Of a stretch of DNA of 64,000 bases, positions 23,331-36,129 are shown piece by piece. The DNA comes from Saussurea involucrata (taxonomy: Eukaryota > Streptophyta > Magnoliopsida > Asterales > Asteraceae). Within the stretch, counting starts at the first letter, position 1, and each line of letters starts with the position of its first letter. The position numbers were made by a program, and so were the translations under genes. Location of the stretch: contig CM066317.1 in assembly GCA_033807775.1 (NCBI GenBank), positions 16,689,370-16,753,369 of the forward strand, in the 5' to 3' direction. The notes beneath the pieces were generated by a model, which had not been told where the DNA came from, ran no database searches, and saw only the letters and a list, made by a program, of their open reading frames with translations.

Positions 23331-25054
23331 TGTCACACCCCAAAACAGGGGTTAACAAAAACTTCCATAAAACGGAAGAGTGGTACACATTACTAAAGTA
23401 AAAGTATGCCTAATTAACATTACATAATCATTAATACAAAGATTTAGTTAATTATAACTACTATTGGACCATTAGCTTATTTGATCACTACTATAGCAAT
23501 CAAATATCAAAAGGATGTCGGAAAGTTGTATCATCAATCTTCCAATCTTTATCTCTCTAACAATGATCCCATGCTCACAACCCCGTTCTAGACCTTCTTG
23601 TCCGGAACCACTAAAATCTGTAATACATAAAACACATAACAAGTGTTAGGCTTTTAAAGCCTAAGTGAGATTTACACATAGCACATAGAGCATAATCATA
23701 GCATGTAGGAATAACAATTCGATACATTCACAAATTGGATTCCATGGAGAAGGTCCATATCGCTACCCAGTTACATCATAATCGAAGATATACCTTGATC
23801 GGTACCCCACGGTATTGTCACAAGGCATAACACAACGGAAAACCCCACGGTATCCGAAGGTATGAATCAATTACACTTACCCCACGGTGTGTAAGAATAT
23901 ATCCTCCAATGCCTACTAGGTGCTCCTCCAATTATGTGAATACCAAATATGTTAATCCAAATAACATTCAAAACATATTTAACACTTAACAATGGTCCAA
24001 CCATTTAACATAATCAATACTACTTCCATGTAGTTCATATACATCCATATGTATCAAATCATATTCTATATGACATCAATAATAAACATCCATGTTTACA
24101 ATTCAATAATAAGTCCATTTTGACCATTAAGCCATCATTACTTCATGAAGACATATATTAAGCCATCATCAAGATCACATACTATTGATATATAATCAAA
24201 GCCAAACTTTTAGCACCAACATTTAACATGGTATACTAAGTAATAAACACAATTAATCCATCATAACTTACTTGAACTCTTCTTGTTTCCCTCTTAACCA
24301 TTAAGAGCTTATAAATCAAGATTTCTCATTAACAATTCCAAAATCAAGATAAAGAATGGTAGTAAAGTATAATACAATCAATTAGATACAAGTTACTCAC
24401 CTCAAATCTTCAATTGATATAACCCTAACTTGATGATTTGAACTCAAACACTCCAAGAAGAAAGATGAAGATGTAAAGCCCTAAATGAAGTTTAATTGGT
24501 AAGATTCATCTAATAATTGTTTGAATTGGATTAGAATTAAGAGATGTATGTTTACCTTAATCTTAGATGAGAATTTGTTTGAGAAGTGAGGAGTAGAGCA
24601 ATCTATCAGTTTTGAGAGTTCTAATTTAAGAAATGAATGACTAAGGACTAAGAGGTGGGTTTTAACCCCCTTTCAACACGTCAGGTGCTCGGCGCCAGCG
24701 CCCGCGCCAGTGCATCGGCGTCACCATCCGCGCCAACCTCTGTTTGTTTGCTTCTCATTTTCCACTAATTTGGTCGTAACTTCTTCGTTAGAACTCCGTT
24801 TTTGCTCCGGAAAGAACCGTTGGACTCGTATTCAAATTACCCATCCAACTAATCCATAAAATCTAATATTTAACTTTGTCATCTATTTTTCATTAATTTC
24901 CTTAAGGAATAAACTTACGAATTTCTATCGGAAGTTCTCAAATAACAAGTAACAATCACGGAAATTACTTAGGAAATCAATTATAACCTAAGAAGTCAAA
25001 ATATAAAGAAATATTAGGACTAATATTACTTACAAGGATTTTCCGGGTGTTACA
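23331..25054 (-). repeat. Gypsy-2 3' LTR
   Basis: Begins TGTCACACCCC and ends GGGTGTTACA on the plus strand. Full-length match to 29265-30988. A GC-rich block at 24687-24735 with GGCGCCAGCGCC motifs stands out in the AT-rich LTR. Confidence 0.95.
23646..23664 (-). other. Hairpin in Gypsy-2 LTR
   Basis: TTAGGCTTTTAAAGCCTAA forms a near-perfect palindrome about 315 nt from the LTR 3' edge, matching the position of the Gypsy-1 and Gypsy-3 hairpins but with different stem bases. Partner at 29580-29598. Confidence 0.6.
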
Positions 25055-25068
25055 ATTCTCCCCAACTT
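25055..25068 (-). promoter_or_regulatory. Gypsy-2 polypurine tract
   Basis: Minus-strand AAGTTGGGGAGAAT abuts the 3' LTR. Confidence 0.7.
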
Positions 25069-25096
25069 GAAAATGATTTCGTCCTCGAAATCAAAG

Positions 25097-25402
25097 TCAG
25101 GTAAACAAATGAGGATATCTATCCCTCATACTCTCTTTCGACTCTATAGTTACATTACTACCTCGGTGGTGTTTCCACTGAACTTTCAACATAGCTACTT
25201 CTTTACCATTACGTAGCTTTCTAACTGATCTCTCCAAAATTGCCTCTGGTTCTTTCTCACCGCGACTCTTTTTATCTACTCTCACATCAGTGAGTGAAAT
25301 CATATATTTCTCTTCGACCAAACATTTCCGAAGATAACATACTTGGAAGGTATTATGTACCCCTCCCAACTCGGGCGGAAGATCCAAATGATATACCTGC
25401 AA
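25097..25402 (-). pseudogene. Gypsy-2 integrase C-terminal / chromodomain-like ORF
   Basis: A 101-residue open frame with the gypsy integrase tail: YHLDLPPELGGVHNTFQV, YLRKCL, EAILERSVRKLRNGKEV, MLKVQWKHHRG, and an MRDRYPHLF end. Conserved sequence extends upstream in frame to an RIGLQV string near 25425. The tryptophan normally found in the TWE segment is replaced (here VTIES). There is no integrase core before it, so the remnant starts at nearly the same family position as in Gypsy-1. That suggests one ancestral deletion. Translation is unproven. Confidence 0.82.
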
Positions 25403-25429
25403 ACCAATCCTCTTAGAATAATTATTATC

Positions 25430-28400
25430 ATCAAATCCATGTTTGACTACTTCCTAGTCTAGCATACTGCTATCATTTTTCTCTTGTTTACACGGAATAT
25501 CCACCACACAGCTACAGTCCAAAAGGATAGTTTCTCTAAAAACGTCAATTAAGATCTCTAGCTAAATCCTCGTAACACCGAGAACTGCATTCGATGTATT
25601 TCTTTTACATTTACTGAATATTCCAACACTATAGCTTAACGATTACAGTATTCTCTTCACCTAAAACCAATGGAATTGAGAAGAACAAGAGTCTTCCTTT
25701 CACCCCATCATCATCCCAACTCACTCTCCAGGTCTCAAAACATCAATTACATGTACTACCTGAAATTTCCACGTACACTGTAAATTAAGCATACTCGTTA
25801 CTATTAAATATCTCAACAACCACGGCAGTCCATTATTACATCCATGACTTATGCGTTTCTTCGGTATAGAATGCTATCACTTCCTCACATCACTATCTCA
25901 TCGTACAACCCCAATACAACCAAGCACCAAAGTATTGAACATCAAAAGTGATAACTCTATTGAACCTGCAATATGATTACATTCTTAAGTCCAATCTTTC
26001 TATTATAGGAAGCAACTCACACAATCAAAATCACTTTGGGTAAACACCCAATACCATTCCGACATTCTGTTTCGATATTAGCCATATCACTACTCCATCT
26101 TACAAACTACATGCCCCAACAACTTTAATGGCAAAGTGGTACTTTTCATCCGGAATCCCCGAAAAGACTTCCATCAGATGCTTCCTAGTTCTAACTTCAT
26201 AATACATACTAGTTGACACATTTATCTTGGCAGTTGATACCAATACTCACTCGTACATTCTTCACATATAGTCTTTCACCACAGACCAGGTTTCTCACAA
26301 TCATTCATACACATTTTAACCGAGTTTATTTCACTAAATATTTCCTCCCCAACTTGTTGAACTACCACTTTCGATTTGCTAAATAACTTGAACTTATTCG
26401 TTCATACTAGCTCCTTGTGAATCCAAACCAATACTAAAACACGGTACAATCCTTCACAGATCAACATTTTCCATACCTCACTTTATTCATGTCTAATACT
26501 TTCTCCTTTGTAAACCATCCACATCGCAAGTAAAACACTTCTATAACACAACAGTCTTTCAAAATCTTAACACTCTTACAAAGTGGTCCTTCAACTTTTA
26601 TTCTTCTGATTTAAGACTTAACAATAATTAAATCCAAAAGAATACCCAAAATATTCACATCATGCAAACCTCTATTTTAATACAATCCATGTAATCCCAA
26701 CCCAAGCCTATAACGAGCTTATTAAATCGGGTCAATGCTCTTAAGACTCAACTGAGTTCAAAACCTAGCCATCTACTCCAAGGATTAATGATCATTATAC
26801 AACATACGTTCCGAGGCATAATAAATCTATGACTCCTTCATTGCTACTTTCCCAACGAAGTCAATTTATATAGGTATGTGCAATTCTTATATACTTCACA
26901 ATGTATATACCTCGCCAAGGTTCGTTAGTTCCTAAGGTATTAAAACGCAAAAGTTATCAAACAATCTTTACACTTAAGACCGACACTTATTCAAATAAAA
27001 TGCAGTTAAGCATATAATACAACCAAGACTCCATCTCGAGTCATTAAAACTGACAAACATTCAAAAGACTCATTTGAATATCAATCAAGCCTTTAAGGCT
27101 AAAATAAACGTTTGGTTAAACATGTGCCACGCACACGAGTACATAAACCAAAATACATTGTTACCCAATTCTTTACCCTTTTTAAATCTCTTAATTGGCC
27201 ATCGGCCCCAAAACAAAGTTTTACCAAAATCCCCCAACTCACATGTGCACAATTTTTAAAACGTAATACCTCATAAATATTGCACATCCCCAAAATATTA
27301 AAAGCGTAATTTTGACTACATATCTTTCGCTTGCGCAACAATAATTCGAGACTTCTATCATCAGTGATCTATTCTTCAATCACTCAAAATCCTTAACCAT
27401 GTCGTACCCCATATTAATTGCTTTGCGCATACCCTTTGCATAACAGCTTACCGGTACCGCTCACAGTCTTATTCATGTCCGCACGGCATACGCGGGACGC
27501 ACCCAGACCGCACCCAATGACAGACGAAAGGTCTCATACACCTTACATAACTATCGATTTCAAAGCCAATAGTCGACCTATCGATACTTCTTTAATCTAT
27601 TCATTAACAAGGACTGAACCTAATCCTTTCAACCAAACATAATACAATTTACATCTCCTCGTCTTCATTTCAAACTTATTCGTGCAATACTAATATCAAA
27701 AGATCACCATAAATTCTTATTTAACGTCGAAGGTATTTCCTTACTGTCTCACCACACTGCTCATAACAATTTGCTAATTCCATCACCTTGATGACTACTA
27801 ATCCTTCCTCCGGACACAACCGTCCCTTACCAACTGTATTTCTAGTTACCAAACAAGGGTATAAACCTTCTTACAACCGACACTAAGTCCACTTTCAACT
27901 CTCCCATTGTTCACCTTCCTCTTGAACACAATTACCAAAATTACAAACATCCTCCCATGATTTATTCAACACCTCTACATTCTCAGAATTCTCTCTTAGC
28001 TTATAGTAATATTTTACGACTTAGTTCGTTCATAGCCTTCATACATAACAATGTATTAAATTTATTACTTCGCACATTTCCTCATTTTAAAGAACAATAC
28101 TTGGAGCAACTTGGGTACACATGATTCCAAAATTCTTATAACTTCAGTGTACTGCACAACGATCACGAGAATCGTTTGCATACTACTTTCCAAAAAAAAG
28201 AAACTTAATCTTTTTCAACCAAAACGATGTTGTTATGACCGTAATATATTTAAAATAATTTTCCAACACAAAGCAAGCTAGTCGGTTCTTACTTGATATC
28301 ATCAAGTTAATACTTTTGTTGGTTACAAAGGTTTTGCTAGCCAACGTTTTCTTGGCCCCTTTTTACAATTAACTTTTCATATATAAAGAAAATACGAAAT

Positions 28401-29249
28401 ATTTTGCAAGTTGCTAAACCCAAAATTTCATTGTGCATCAAAATGAAATTGTCTCTTTCTTAAAATACACATTTGTACAAGCAACTCATTCTTGAATAAA
28501 AATTGTTATTTATGCATTTTATTTTAAAATCAAGAAAACTCATGTAGCACACTCACTAGGACACCATACATAAAACTTTACTCGTAAATGAAGGATACTC
28601 ACTCAAACAAGGTCAATCGTTGTACTTACTTCACTTATCATTAACACTCTACTTCCGACTAGTGGTCGTCCTCTTGACCTTGTAACACTTTCTATCCATG
28701 CGTTCCACGGCCCACTTACTTAATCATTTCATATTATTTCCATTTTGATGAATCATCTTACATTCTATCTCTACACATTTCCATCCGCCTATTAAAGGTT
28801 ACCTCGGCGGGCTTTCATAAGTCCTGCCAATTCTAGGTTGTCCTTCCAACCCCCAAATCAGTTACTTATCTATTCTCTAAAGAATTAAAGGACCTTGGTG
28901 GCATATCCACCAACGATCTGCTATAACACAAAGGAATAACCATAAGAAATGGTTATACGAATATAGACATACTAAACGTACTTTACCGATCATTAGTCAC
29001 TGTAATAATTTAGAAACAAGCATGCTTACGTAACAATATATTCATAATAACAGTAGCTAACTGGAATTGTGAACATATTATACATGAGAATCCTCATCAC
29101 CATTGTCACAGTACTAATTTCACGTATTTCTGTCAACTATAAGACTATCCCTTCTTAGTACTTCTACCCATATCTCACAAATCATAACTTAACTCATCAC
29201 AACTTAAGTCTAAGTACCTCCTCAGCATACTTAGTTCACTTAAGTTAAT
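25430..29249 (-). other. Gypsy-2 non-coding interior
   Basis: No gag, protease, RT or integrase core recognised. Short ORFs at 27074-27341 and 27418-27642 are unconvincing. Several blocks align with Gypsy-1, including the string AAGTGGTCCTTCAACTTT near 26580. Confidence 0.7.
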
Positions 29250-29261
29250 GCTCTAATACCA
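29250..29261 (-). promoter_or_regulatory. Gypsy-2 primer-binding site
   Basis: Minus-strand TGGTATTAGAGC differs from the initiator tRNA-Met PBS at one C-to-T position. Confidence 0.82.
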
Positions 29262-29264
29262 ACT

Positions 29265-30988
29265 TGTCACACCCCAAAACAGGGGTTAACAAAAACTTCC
29301 ATAAAAAGAAAGAGTGGTACACATTACTAAAGTAAAAGTATACCTAATTAACATTACATAATCATTAATACAAAGATTTAGTTAATTATAACTACTATTG
29401 GACCATTAGCTTATTTGATCACTACTATAGCAATCAAATATCAAAAGGATGTCGGAAAGTTCTATCATCAATCTTCCAATCTTTATCTCTCTAACAATGA
29501 TCCCATGCTCACAACCCCGTTCTAGACCTTCTTGTCCGGAACCACTAAAATCTGTAATACATAAAACACATAACAAGTGTTAGGCTTTTAAAGCCTAAGT
29601 GAGATTTACACATAGCACATAGAGCATAATCATAGCATGTAGGAATAACAATTCGATACATTCACAAATTGGATTCCATGGAGAAGGTCCATATCGCTAC
29701 CCAGTTACATCATAATCGAAGATATACCTTGATCGGTACCCCACGGTATTGTCACAAGGCATAACACAACGGAAAACCCCACGGTATCCGAAGGTATGAA
29801 TCAATTACACTTACCCCACGGTGTGTAAGAATATATCCTCCAATGCCTACTAGGTGCTCCTCCAATTATGTGAATACCAAATATGTTAATCCAAATAACA
29901 TTCAAAGCATATTTAACACTTAACAATGGTCCAACCATTTAACATAATCAATACTACTTCCATGTAGTTCATATACATCCATATGTATCAAATCATATTC
30001 TATATGACATCAATAATAAACATCCATGTTTACAATTCAATAATAAGTCCATTTTGACCATTAAGCCATCATTACTTCATTAAGACATATATTAAGCCAT
30101 CATCAAGATCACATACTATTGATATATAATCAAAGCCAAACTCTTAGCACCAACATTTAACATGGTATACTAAGTAATAAACACAATTAATCCATCATAA
30201 CTTACTTGAACTCTTCTTGTTTCCCTCTTAACCATTAAGAGCTTATAAATCAAGATTTCTCATTAACAATTCCAAAATCAAGATAAAGAATGGTAGTAAA
30301 GTATAATACAATCAATTAGATACAAGTTACTCACCTCAAATCTTCAATTGATATAACCCTAACTTGATGATTTGAACTCAAACACTCCAAGAAGAAAGAT
30401 GAAGATGTAAAGCCCTAAATGAAGTTTAATTAGTAAGATTCATCTAATAATTGTTTGAATTGGATTAGAATTAAGAGATGTATGTTTACCTTAATCTTAG
30501 ATGAGAATTCGTTTGAGAAGTGAGGAGTAGAGCAATCTATCAGTTTTGAGAGTTCTAATTTAAGAAATGAATGACTAAGGACTAAGAGGTGGGTTTTAAC
30601 CCCCTTTCAACACGTCAGGTGCTCGGCGCCAGCGCCCGCGCCAGTGCATCGGCGCCACCATCCGCGCCAACCTCTGTTTGTTTGCTTCTCATTTTCCACT
30701 AATTTGGTCGTAACTTCTTCGTTAGAACTCCGTTTTTGCTCCGGAAAGAACCGTTGGACTCGTATTCAAATTACCCATCCAACTAATCCATAAAATCTAA
30801 TATTTAACTTTGTCATCTATTTTTCATTAATTTCCTTAAGGAATAAACTTACGAATTTCTATCGGAAGTTCTCAAATAACAAGTAACAATCACGGAAATT
30901 ACTTAGGAAATCAATTATAACCTAAGAAGTCAAAATATAAAGAAATATTAGGACTAATATTACTTACAAGGATTTTCCGGGTGTTACA
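29265..30988 (-). repeat. Gypsy-2 5' LTR
   Basis: Direct repeat of 23331-25054, with hairpin at 29580-29598. Followed by the ACAAA duplication. Confidence 0.95.
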
Positions 30989-31127
30989 ACAAAGCTTATG
31001 CATCTGGTCGTGCATATTATGCACTTGTGCATATATATGCACAGATCTGGAGTTTCAACACCAGATAACATGATATCGATGAATCCGAACCCTACCAATA
31101 CGAAGAAACATGAGAAGAGATAGATAG

Positions 31128-31379
31128 CCTGGCAGACCTTTTTGTTTCTGGGTTACCACTCATTTCCCCATCTTCTCTACACCTTCACACCTTCATACCT
31201 CTGATGATGGTAAATATGTTGAATCGGAAGCCAGTAACAAAGAAGTCAATATGATAGAAACTACCGCACCTGTTGAGATGGATAAATCTTTGTCTGATTC
31301 AGGCGAAATTGAATCAAAATATGAAAAAATGGATGTGGATACATATGATGATGAGGTGAAGATGAATTGGAGGAGGTAG
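31128..31379 (+). pseudogene. Exon-like fragment captured in the TIR element
   Basis: An 83-codon open frame between a TGGCAG (acceptor-like, ending 31135) and GAG|GTAGGT (donor-like, GT at 31376-31377), with a TAG at 31377-31379. The downstream part is acidic with a codon-like texture: SDDGKYVESEASNKEV, then VEMDKSLSDSGEIESKY and MDVDTYDDEV. It looks like a real exon of a host gene, but I do not recognise the family. No start codon is apparent. Confidence 0.5.
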
Positions 31380-31454
31380 GTCCATGATCGATGAGATTTT
31401 TTATTTTTCTGGTTGGGTAGAAGGATACCAATCGATGAGGGTGATTGAGAAGGA

Positions 31455-31640
31455 AAGGAGAAAAACCGGCGGTGGTGGCGGCAGAGAGAAGAGAGGATAG
31501 GTCGGAGGTGGTGGCGGTCGGCGGTGGTGGTGGCGGCAGAGAGAAGAGAGGATAGGTCGGCGGTGGTGGCGGTCGGTGGTGGTGGCGGCGACAGAGAGAA
31601 GAGAGGGTAGGTCGGAGGTGGTGGCGGTGGCAGAGAGAGA
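31455..31640. repeat. GGTGGTGGCGG / GAGAGAAGAGAGG minisatellite
   Basis: Three to four imperfect units of about 55 bp combining (GGTGGCGGT)n and GCAGAGAGAAGAGAGGATAG. The long minus-strand frame through it is proline/serine low complexity and not a gene. Confidence 0.85.
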
Positions 31641-31926
31641 GAGAGAGAGGGAAGGGTTTGAGGTTGTGAGAGGTAGGGTTTGAGTTGGGAGAATGTATGC
31701 AGGGTTTCTAATATTTGTATCTGATCTTTTAATATTTCTTTTGCCAATTTTACCCCCAACCTCAAATAACTTGTTATATAATTTACCTTCAACTTCCTTT
31801 TAATTACAAAACTGCCATTTTAATAATGACCATTAGATTATCTAATCCTATGTGTGTAAGGGTGTTCTTTAGTTTTCTAATTATTTGAGGTTTTCCCTTG
31901 AACCTCCCTCTCTCTCTATATATATA

Positions 31927-32281
31927 GGCCCACTATATTCTCAAACTTTTTTCGTGTAAACTTTGGATTTCATAGGTTTTCTTGATTAAAATTGTTTCAT
32001 ATCATTCATTTCTTAATGAAATTGTTTCATATATTTGTGTTTTTTTATGTAGTTTCATATATTTTTTTAATTCCTATGAAACTGTTTCATATATTTTCTT
32101 AGTTTGATGAAACTTTTTCGTTTTTACAAAAAAAACACAAATATGTGAAACAATTTCATCAAGAAATGAATGATATGGAACACTTTCATCAAAATAAACA
32201 ATTTCATGAAACAATTTCATCAAGAAAACATATGAAATCCAAAGTTTACACGAAAAAAAAGTTTACAAGTTATTACGCCAC

Positions 32282-32283
<2 letters not shown>
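31927..32283. mobile_element. Foldback element (long-TIR MITE)
   Basis: Nearly the whole 357 bp is two inverted arms. The left has TTTTTTCGTGTAAACTTTGG, ATTTCATAGGTTTTCTTGAT and TGTTTCATAT strings, and the right has their complements. It is bounded by TA tracts. A third fragment of the same type is at 32954-33007. Confidence 0.82.

Positions 32284-32352
<69 letters not shown>
32284..32352. repeat. Compound microsatellite (TA)n(GT)n(GA)n
   Basis: Consecutive TA, TG and GA tracts. Confidence 0.98.
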
Positions 32353-32355
<3 letters not shown>

Positions 32356-32643
32356 GTTCATGACATTTTATAGGCCTTTGACGAGATGTAAAAAAGGACC
32401 TTCAATAAGTACGGAAAAAATATCTTTAATATATTGTTTTTTATCATAAGAAATAATATTGAATTTAACAAATATTACTAATTCATATAAAACCGCTTTT
32501 CTGAGTATTTCTAGACACAAAGTCAATAAATAACTATTTTTAAATTAATATTATCTACCATATCATTTTTGCATAACAATGTTAATCTGTTCCATCGTCA
32601 AAAACATTCTTATGATATACATACATATATATATAGAGAGAGA
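32353..32643. other. Unassigned spacer between TIR elements
   Basis: AT-rich; nothing recognised. Confidence 0.4.
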
Positions 32644-32868
32644 GGAAGGATCATGCGAGAAGTTAAACGTTATGCGAGAATGCAAGAAGTGTTTAATCAT
32701 ATATATGATTACACGGCATGCGAGTGTGTTTAATCATATATGATTAAACGTCTATGTATTGCCAATGTAATCTATGCTTAATCATATATGATTAAGCTTG
32801 TGTATCATATATGATTACACACTTCTCGCATTCTCGCATAAGGTTTAGCTTCTCGTTTGAACCTGCCC
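32644..32868. mobile_element. TIR element (MITE) with TATGCGAGAA termini
   Basis: 225 bp. The left end GGAAGGATCATGCGAGAAG pairs with the right end CTTCTCGTTTGAACCTGCCC. Shared inner strings are TATGCGAGAATGC and AATCATATATGATTA, the latter repeated four times. It lies in TA/GA simple repeats. Confidence 0.8.
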
Positions 32869-32872
32869 ATAT

Positions 32873-32953
<81 letters not shown>
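32869..32953. repeat. Compound microsatellite (TA)n(GA)n
   Basis: TA tract followed by about 14 GA units. Confidence 0.98.
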
Positions 32954-32955
<2 letters not shown>

Positions 32956-33007
32956 TCTTCAAATGTAAATCATCATTTTCGTGTAAACCGTGTAAACCCT
33001 CAATTTC
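32954..33007. mobile_element. Truncated foldback-type fragment
   Basis: GGGATCTTCAAATG start and TTTTCGTGTAAACC string, like one arm of 31927-32283. It ends exactly where duplicated block B begins. Confidence 0.5.
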
Positions 33008-33519
33008 ATAGAAAATTATATGAAACAGACTTTTACCTTACATGTCACTATTGTATGACTAGGGATGGTAAAAGAAAAAAAGAGTAAATTACATTTTTGG
33101 TCCTTGTGGTTATCATTTTTTATCATGTGTGGTCTCTTTTTTTAAATAATTATAGTTTTGGTCTTTTGTTTCAATTTTTGGTCCCTCTAACTAACTATAG
33201 TTAAAAATGTTAGTTAACTCTTTTTTGTCTTTTTACCTTTTTTTATTGGATCAATAGTAATTACAAGAGTAAACTACAAAAATGGTCCCTGAGGTTTAAT
33301 GTTTGTAACACATTTGGTCCCTACAATTTAAAAATTACACTTTAGCCACTACAATATGCTATTTGGTCCGAATTTGGTCCCTCGTCGTTGACTTCGTTAT
33401 AAAACACAGTTAAGTAAGGGGGTATTTTCGTCTTTTCCTATTACAAGGACAAGTTGCACACTTTTGTTTAAATTTAAGGGACCAAACTGTAATTTACTCT
33501 AACTTATATTAATATTATA

Positions 33520-33589
<70 letters not shown>

Positions 33590-34000
33590 GTATATGTAAT
33601 ATATACATATGCTCAGCTTCTGCAAGCTTCAATGGAAACTGAAGATGAAGATGCAAACATATACATTACACACTACTCATACATACAACAGTATCAATGG
33701 GAACATGGGTCACGAAAAGAAAGGAAGGACTAGAGGTTGTGGGTCTGTGGGTCACGGTGGCCGGTGGGGGTGGTGGGACGGTCATCTCCGACGACCTTAC
33801 CTGCTCCGGTCACCATCTTTGGTGACATCGTATGCTCCGGTCACCATCTCTGTTCGATACAAAATGTGGATTATGATTGTGTTTATAACAATAAATGTCT
33901 GAATTTACAATTAATAGCTTATTTGAGAGCAGGTAGAGCATTGAAGAGTGCATTACTAAACAAAGGAGGTCTTTTGAGAGTGCTTGAAAGCAGTGTCAGG

Positions 34001-34439
34001 TACGGATGAGCTTTGAGTACCATTTTCCCGAACCGAACCGGTACCATACCGAACCCGAACCGGTACTATGTAATCGGTCCGTTTTCGGTTCCAAGTATTC
34101 GACAAAATTGGGATTCGGTATTCAGTACCTAGATTTTCCCGAAAAATCCCGAAACGGAACCGGAATATTAATAGACAATGTTTTTTGAAATTTCTTAAGT
34201 ATGCATATCATCTATTAATAGACAGTAATAGACAATGTTTTTTTGTTTTACAATTGGTTTTTATATTCATTTGACACATTTTCATATTTTCGGTCCTAAG
34301 TGGTCCTAGTACCGAATTTCCCGTCCCGAGACCGAAACCGAACCGGTACATACGGTTCGGTTTTCGGTCCTAATTTTTAGTCCCAAAAAAATTCGGTACC
34401 AACCAGTTCGGTACCGGTCCGATACCGATCTCATCCCTT
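34001..34439. mobile_element. hAT-type MITE rich in GGTACCGG motifs, copy B
   Basis: Counterpart of 15277-15727 with the same GTGTCAGG duplication (33993-34000 and 34440-34447). It has a small deletion near its right end relative to copy A. Confidence 0.83.
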
Positions 34440-34924
34440 GTGTCAGGAACTGAGTGTTTAGTAATCCAGATAATAATTTTCCAAACTGGGTTAAAAGCCA
34501 AAAATAGGTTAAAAAGCAGAAGTGCACCATGATGTTTGTTTGCTTAATGAGTACCATTCTCATAAAGTTACAGTGGCCATTAAGACTTCTGTGATTTTGT
34601 CAATATGTTGAAATGGGTTTGTTGTTGATAGTATGATTGACAGACTAAAGAACTTCTAACAACAGACTTGGAGGACGATGGAGAAAGAGGAGGTGGGGGA
34701 GGAAACCAGTTTGTAGGCAATTCTTCATGGGTTTGTGTTTTCATGGGGGTAATTGTGTGTGCAATGTGTGTGTGTTTCAGGTTGGAACGGGAAGGAGGGT
34801 GTCGGAGATGACATGGGGGTCGCCGGAGGGGGTGTCGAAGATGTACATCGACGGTGGAGAGGGCCGACGAAGGTGGTTCATGGGGGAGTCGCTTGCATCA
34901 CTGTTAATATATATGTATATGTAT

Positions 34925-35297
34925 CAAGGTTCTAAATAACGTGAGGCGTGACGTGGCGGCGAGGCCAAGCCTTAAGCCTTAGGAGCCACGGCGAGGCCAC
35001 GACGTTTATCAAGACGTGACTTATGGCGGCAAATTTTTATATCATATATAATATTATATATAAAAACATATTTTTTGTACTATCACTCGATAATTCAATG
35101 ATAATAAACAAGTTAAATTACGTTATATATTCAAAATTAGGATTAAGACGTTAAAAATGTAAAGAAAAAACAGATATTGCGTCATAAAAGACCGCACATT
35201 GGGTCATTGTGTGCCACAGACATAACGTGGCGTGAGGCACAAGCCTTAAGCCACGACGCGCCATGACGGCTGTTGCGACGAGCCTTTTAGAACAGTG
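34925..35297. mobile_element. hAT-type MITE, copy B
   Basis: Counterpart of 16215-16587, same termini and flanks. Confidence 0.82.
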
Positions 35298-36129
35298 ATA
35301 TGTATATGTATATATATGTAAAATATAATATAATATATAAAGTATAAAATATAAAATATTTTATTTTAATAGAAAAAGACAAAAAAAAATACAAAAAAGA
35401 CTAAAGTACCCCTCACTTAACTGAGTTTTATAACGAAGTTAACGAGGGACCAAATCCGGACCAAATAGCATATTGTAGTGGCTAAAATGTAATTTTTAAA
35501 TTATAGGGACCAAATGTGTTACAAACACTAAACCTCAATGACCGCTTTTGTAGTTTACTCTAATTACAATATTAGTTCCTATAGTTTTGTCTTTTTCCAT
35601 TTTCTTTGTTTTCTATCATTTTATTTTTCATTTTATATCATTTATTATATTAATTAATTAATAATAATTCTAACAAAAAAGATATTACAATACGTATCGT
35701 ATTTTGTAGATTACACTTTTAAAAAAGTTTTGTCGGTACCTTTAAATAAGTCAACTACTGAATACTCTTAAATTGTTACGCTATTTATCTGATATATATT
35801 TCTAAATCCGACTACACTAATCTAAAAAACTATTTTTATTTTATTTTAAGTGGGTTCAAAAAATATGTCTTTTTTTATTTATGTAAGATGTATGTCTATT
35901 AATAAAGAATGTATCATTTCAAATATTTCATTAAATTAAATGTTTTTTAAATGTGTTTCAAATAAAAAAAATTATGATATAACTATTAATTTTTTTCAAA
36001 ATATCAACTTGAATTTAGCATAATGAAAAATAAATAACCAATTAACAATCACACATTTCTTTGCTTTTAAATGTTACTAAATGTATCCTAATGTTACTAA
36101 AAATGTTCATTTGCATTTCTTTGCTTTTA

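Larger units (their letters stand above)
23331..30988 (-). mobile_element. Gypsy-2, non-autonomous Ty3/gypsy LTR element (LARD-like)
   Basis: Two 1,724-bp LTRs with TG..CA ends, TSD ACAAA at 23326-23330 and 30989-30993, a PBS with one mismatch, and a purine tract. LTRs differ at only about 10 positions, making this one of the youngest insertions here. The 4.2-kb interior holds one gypsy integrase tail of 101 residues and otherwise no recognised pol or gag. Blocks of interior are shared with Gypsy-1, although the LTRs are largely unlike. Confidence 0.93.
22705..31908. mobile_element. TIR element split by Gypsy-2, carries an exon-like fragment
   Basis: Left end GGGTCAAGTTCAGGGGAAAA and right end GTTTTCCCTTGAACCTCCC are inverted repeats. 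The similarity continues through CTCAAATAA and AACACCCTTA for about 60 bp. Without Gypsy-2 it is about 1.5 kb. Left arm 22705-23330 and right arm 30989-31908 both contain a TGCACTTGTGCATAT..GCACAGATCTGG motif. Arms carry tandem repeats and an exon-like ORF, but no transposase. The superfamily is unresolved because both ends lie in simple repeats. Confidence 0.7.
33267..35560. mobile_element. Inner Mutator-like element, copy B
   Basis: Same as copy A, with TSD TAATTACAA at 33258-33266 and 35561-35569. The main differences are a longer internal TA tract (about 33528-33583) and scattered substitutions. Confidence 0.88.

Noticed and set aside
31193..31792. 199-codon minus-strand ORF
   Set aside because: Low-complexity Ser/Pro translation of the GGTGGCGG / GAGAGA minisatellite; the plus strand of the same place has the more protein-like frame.
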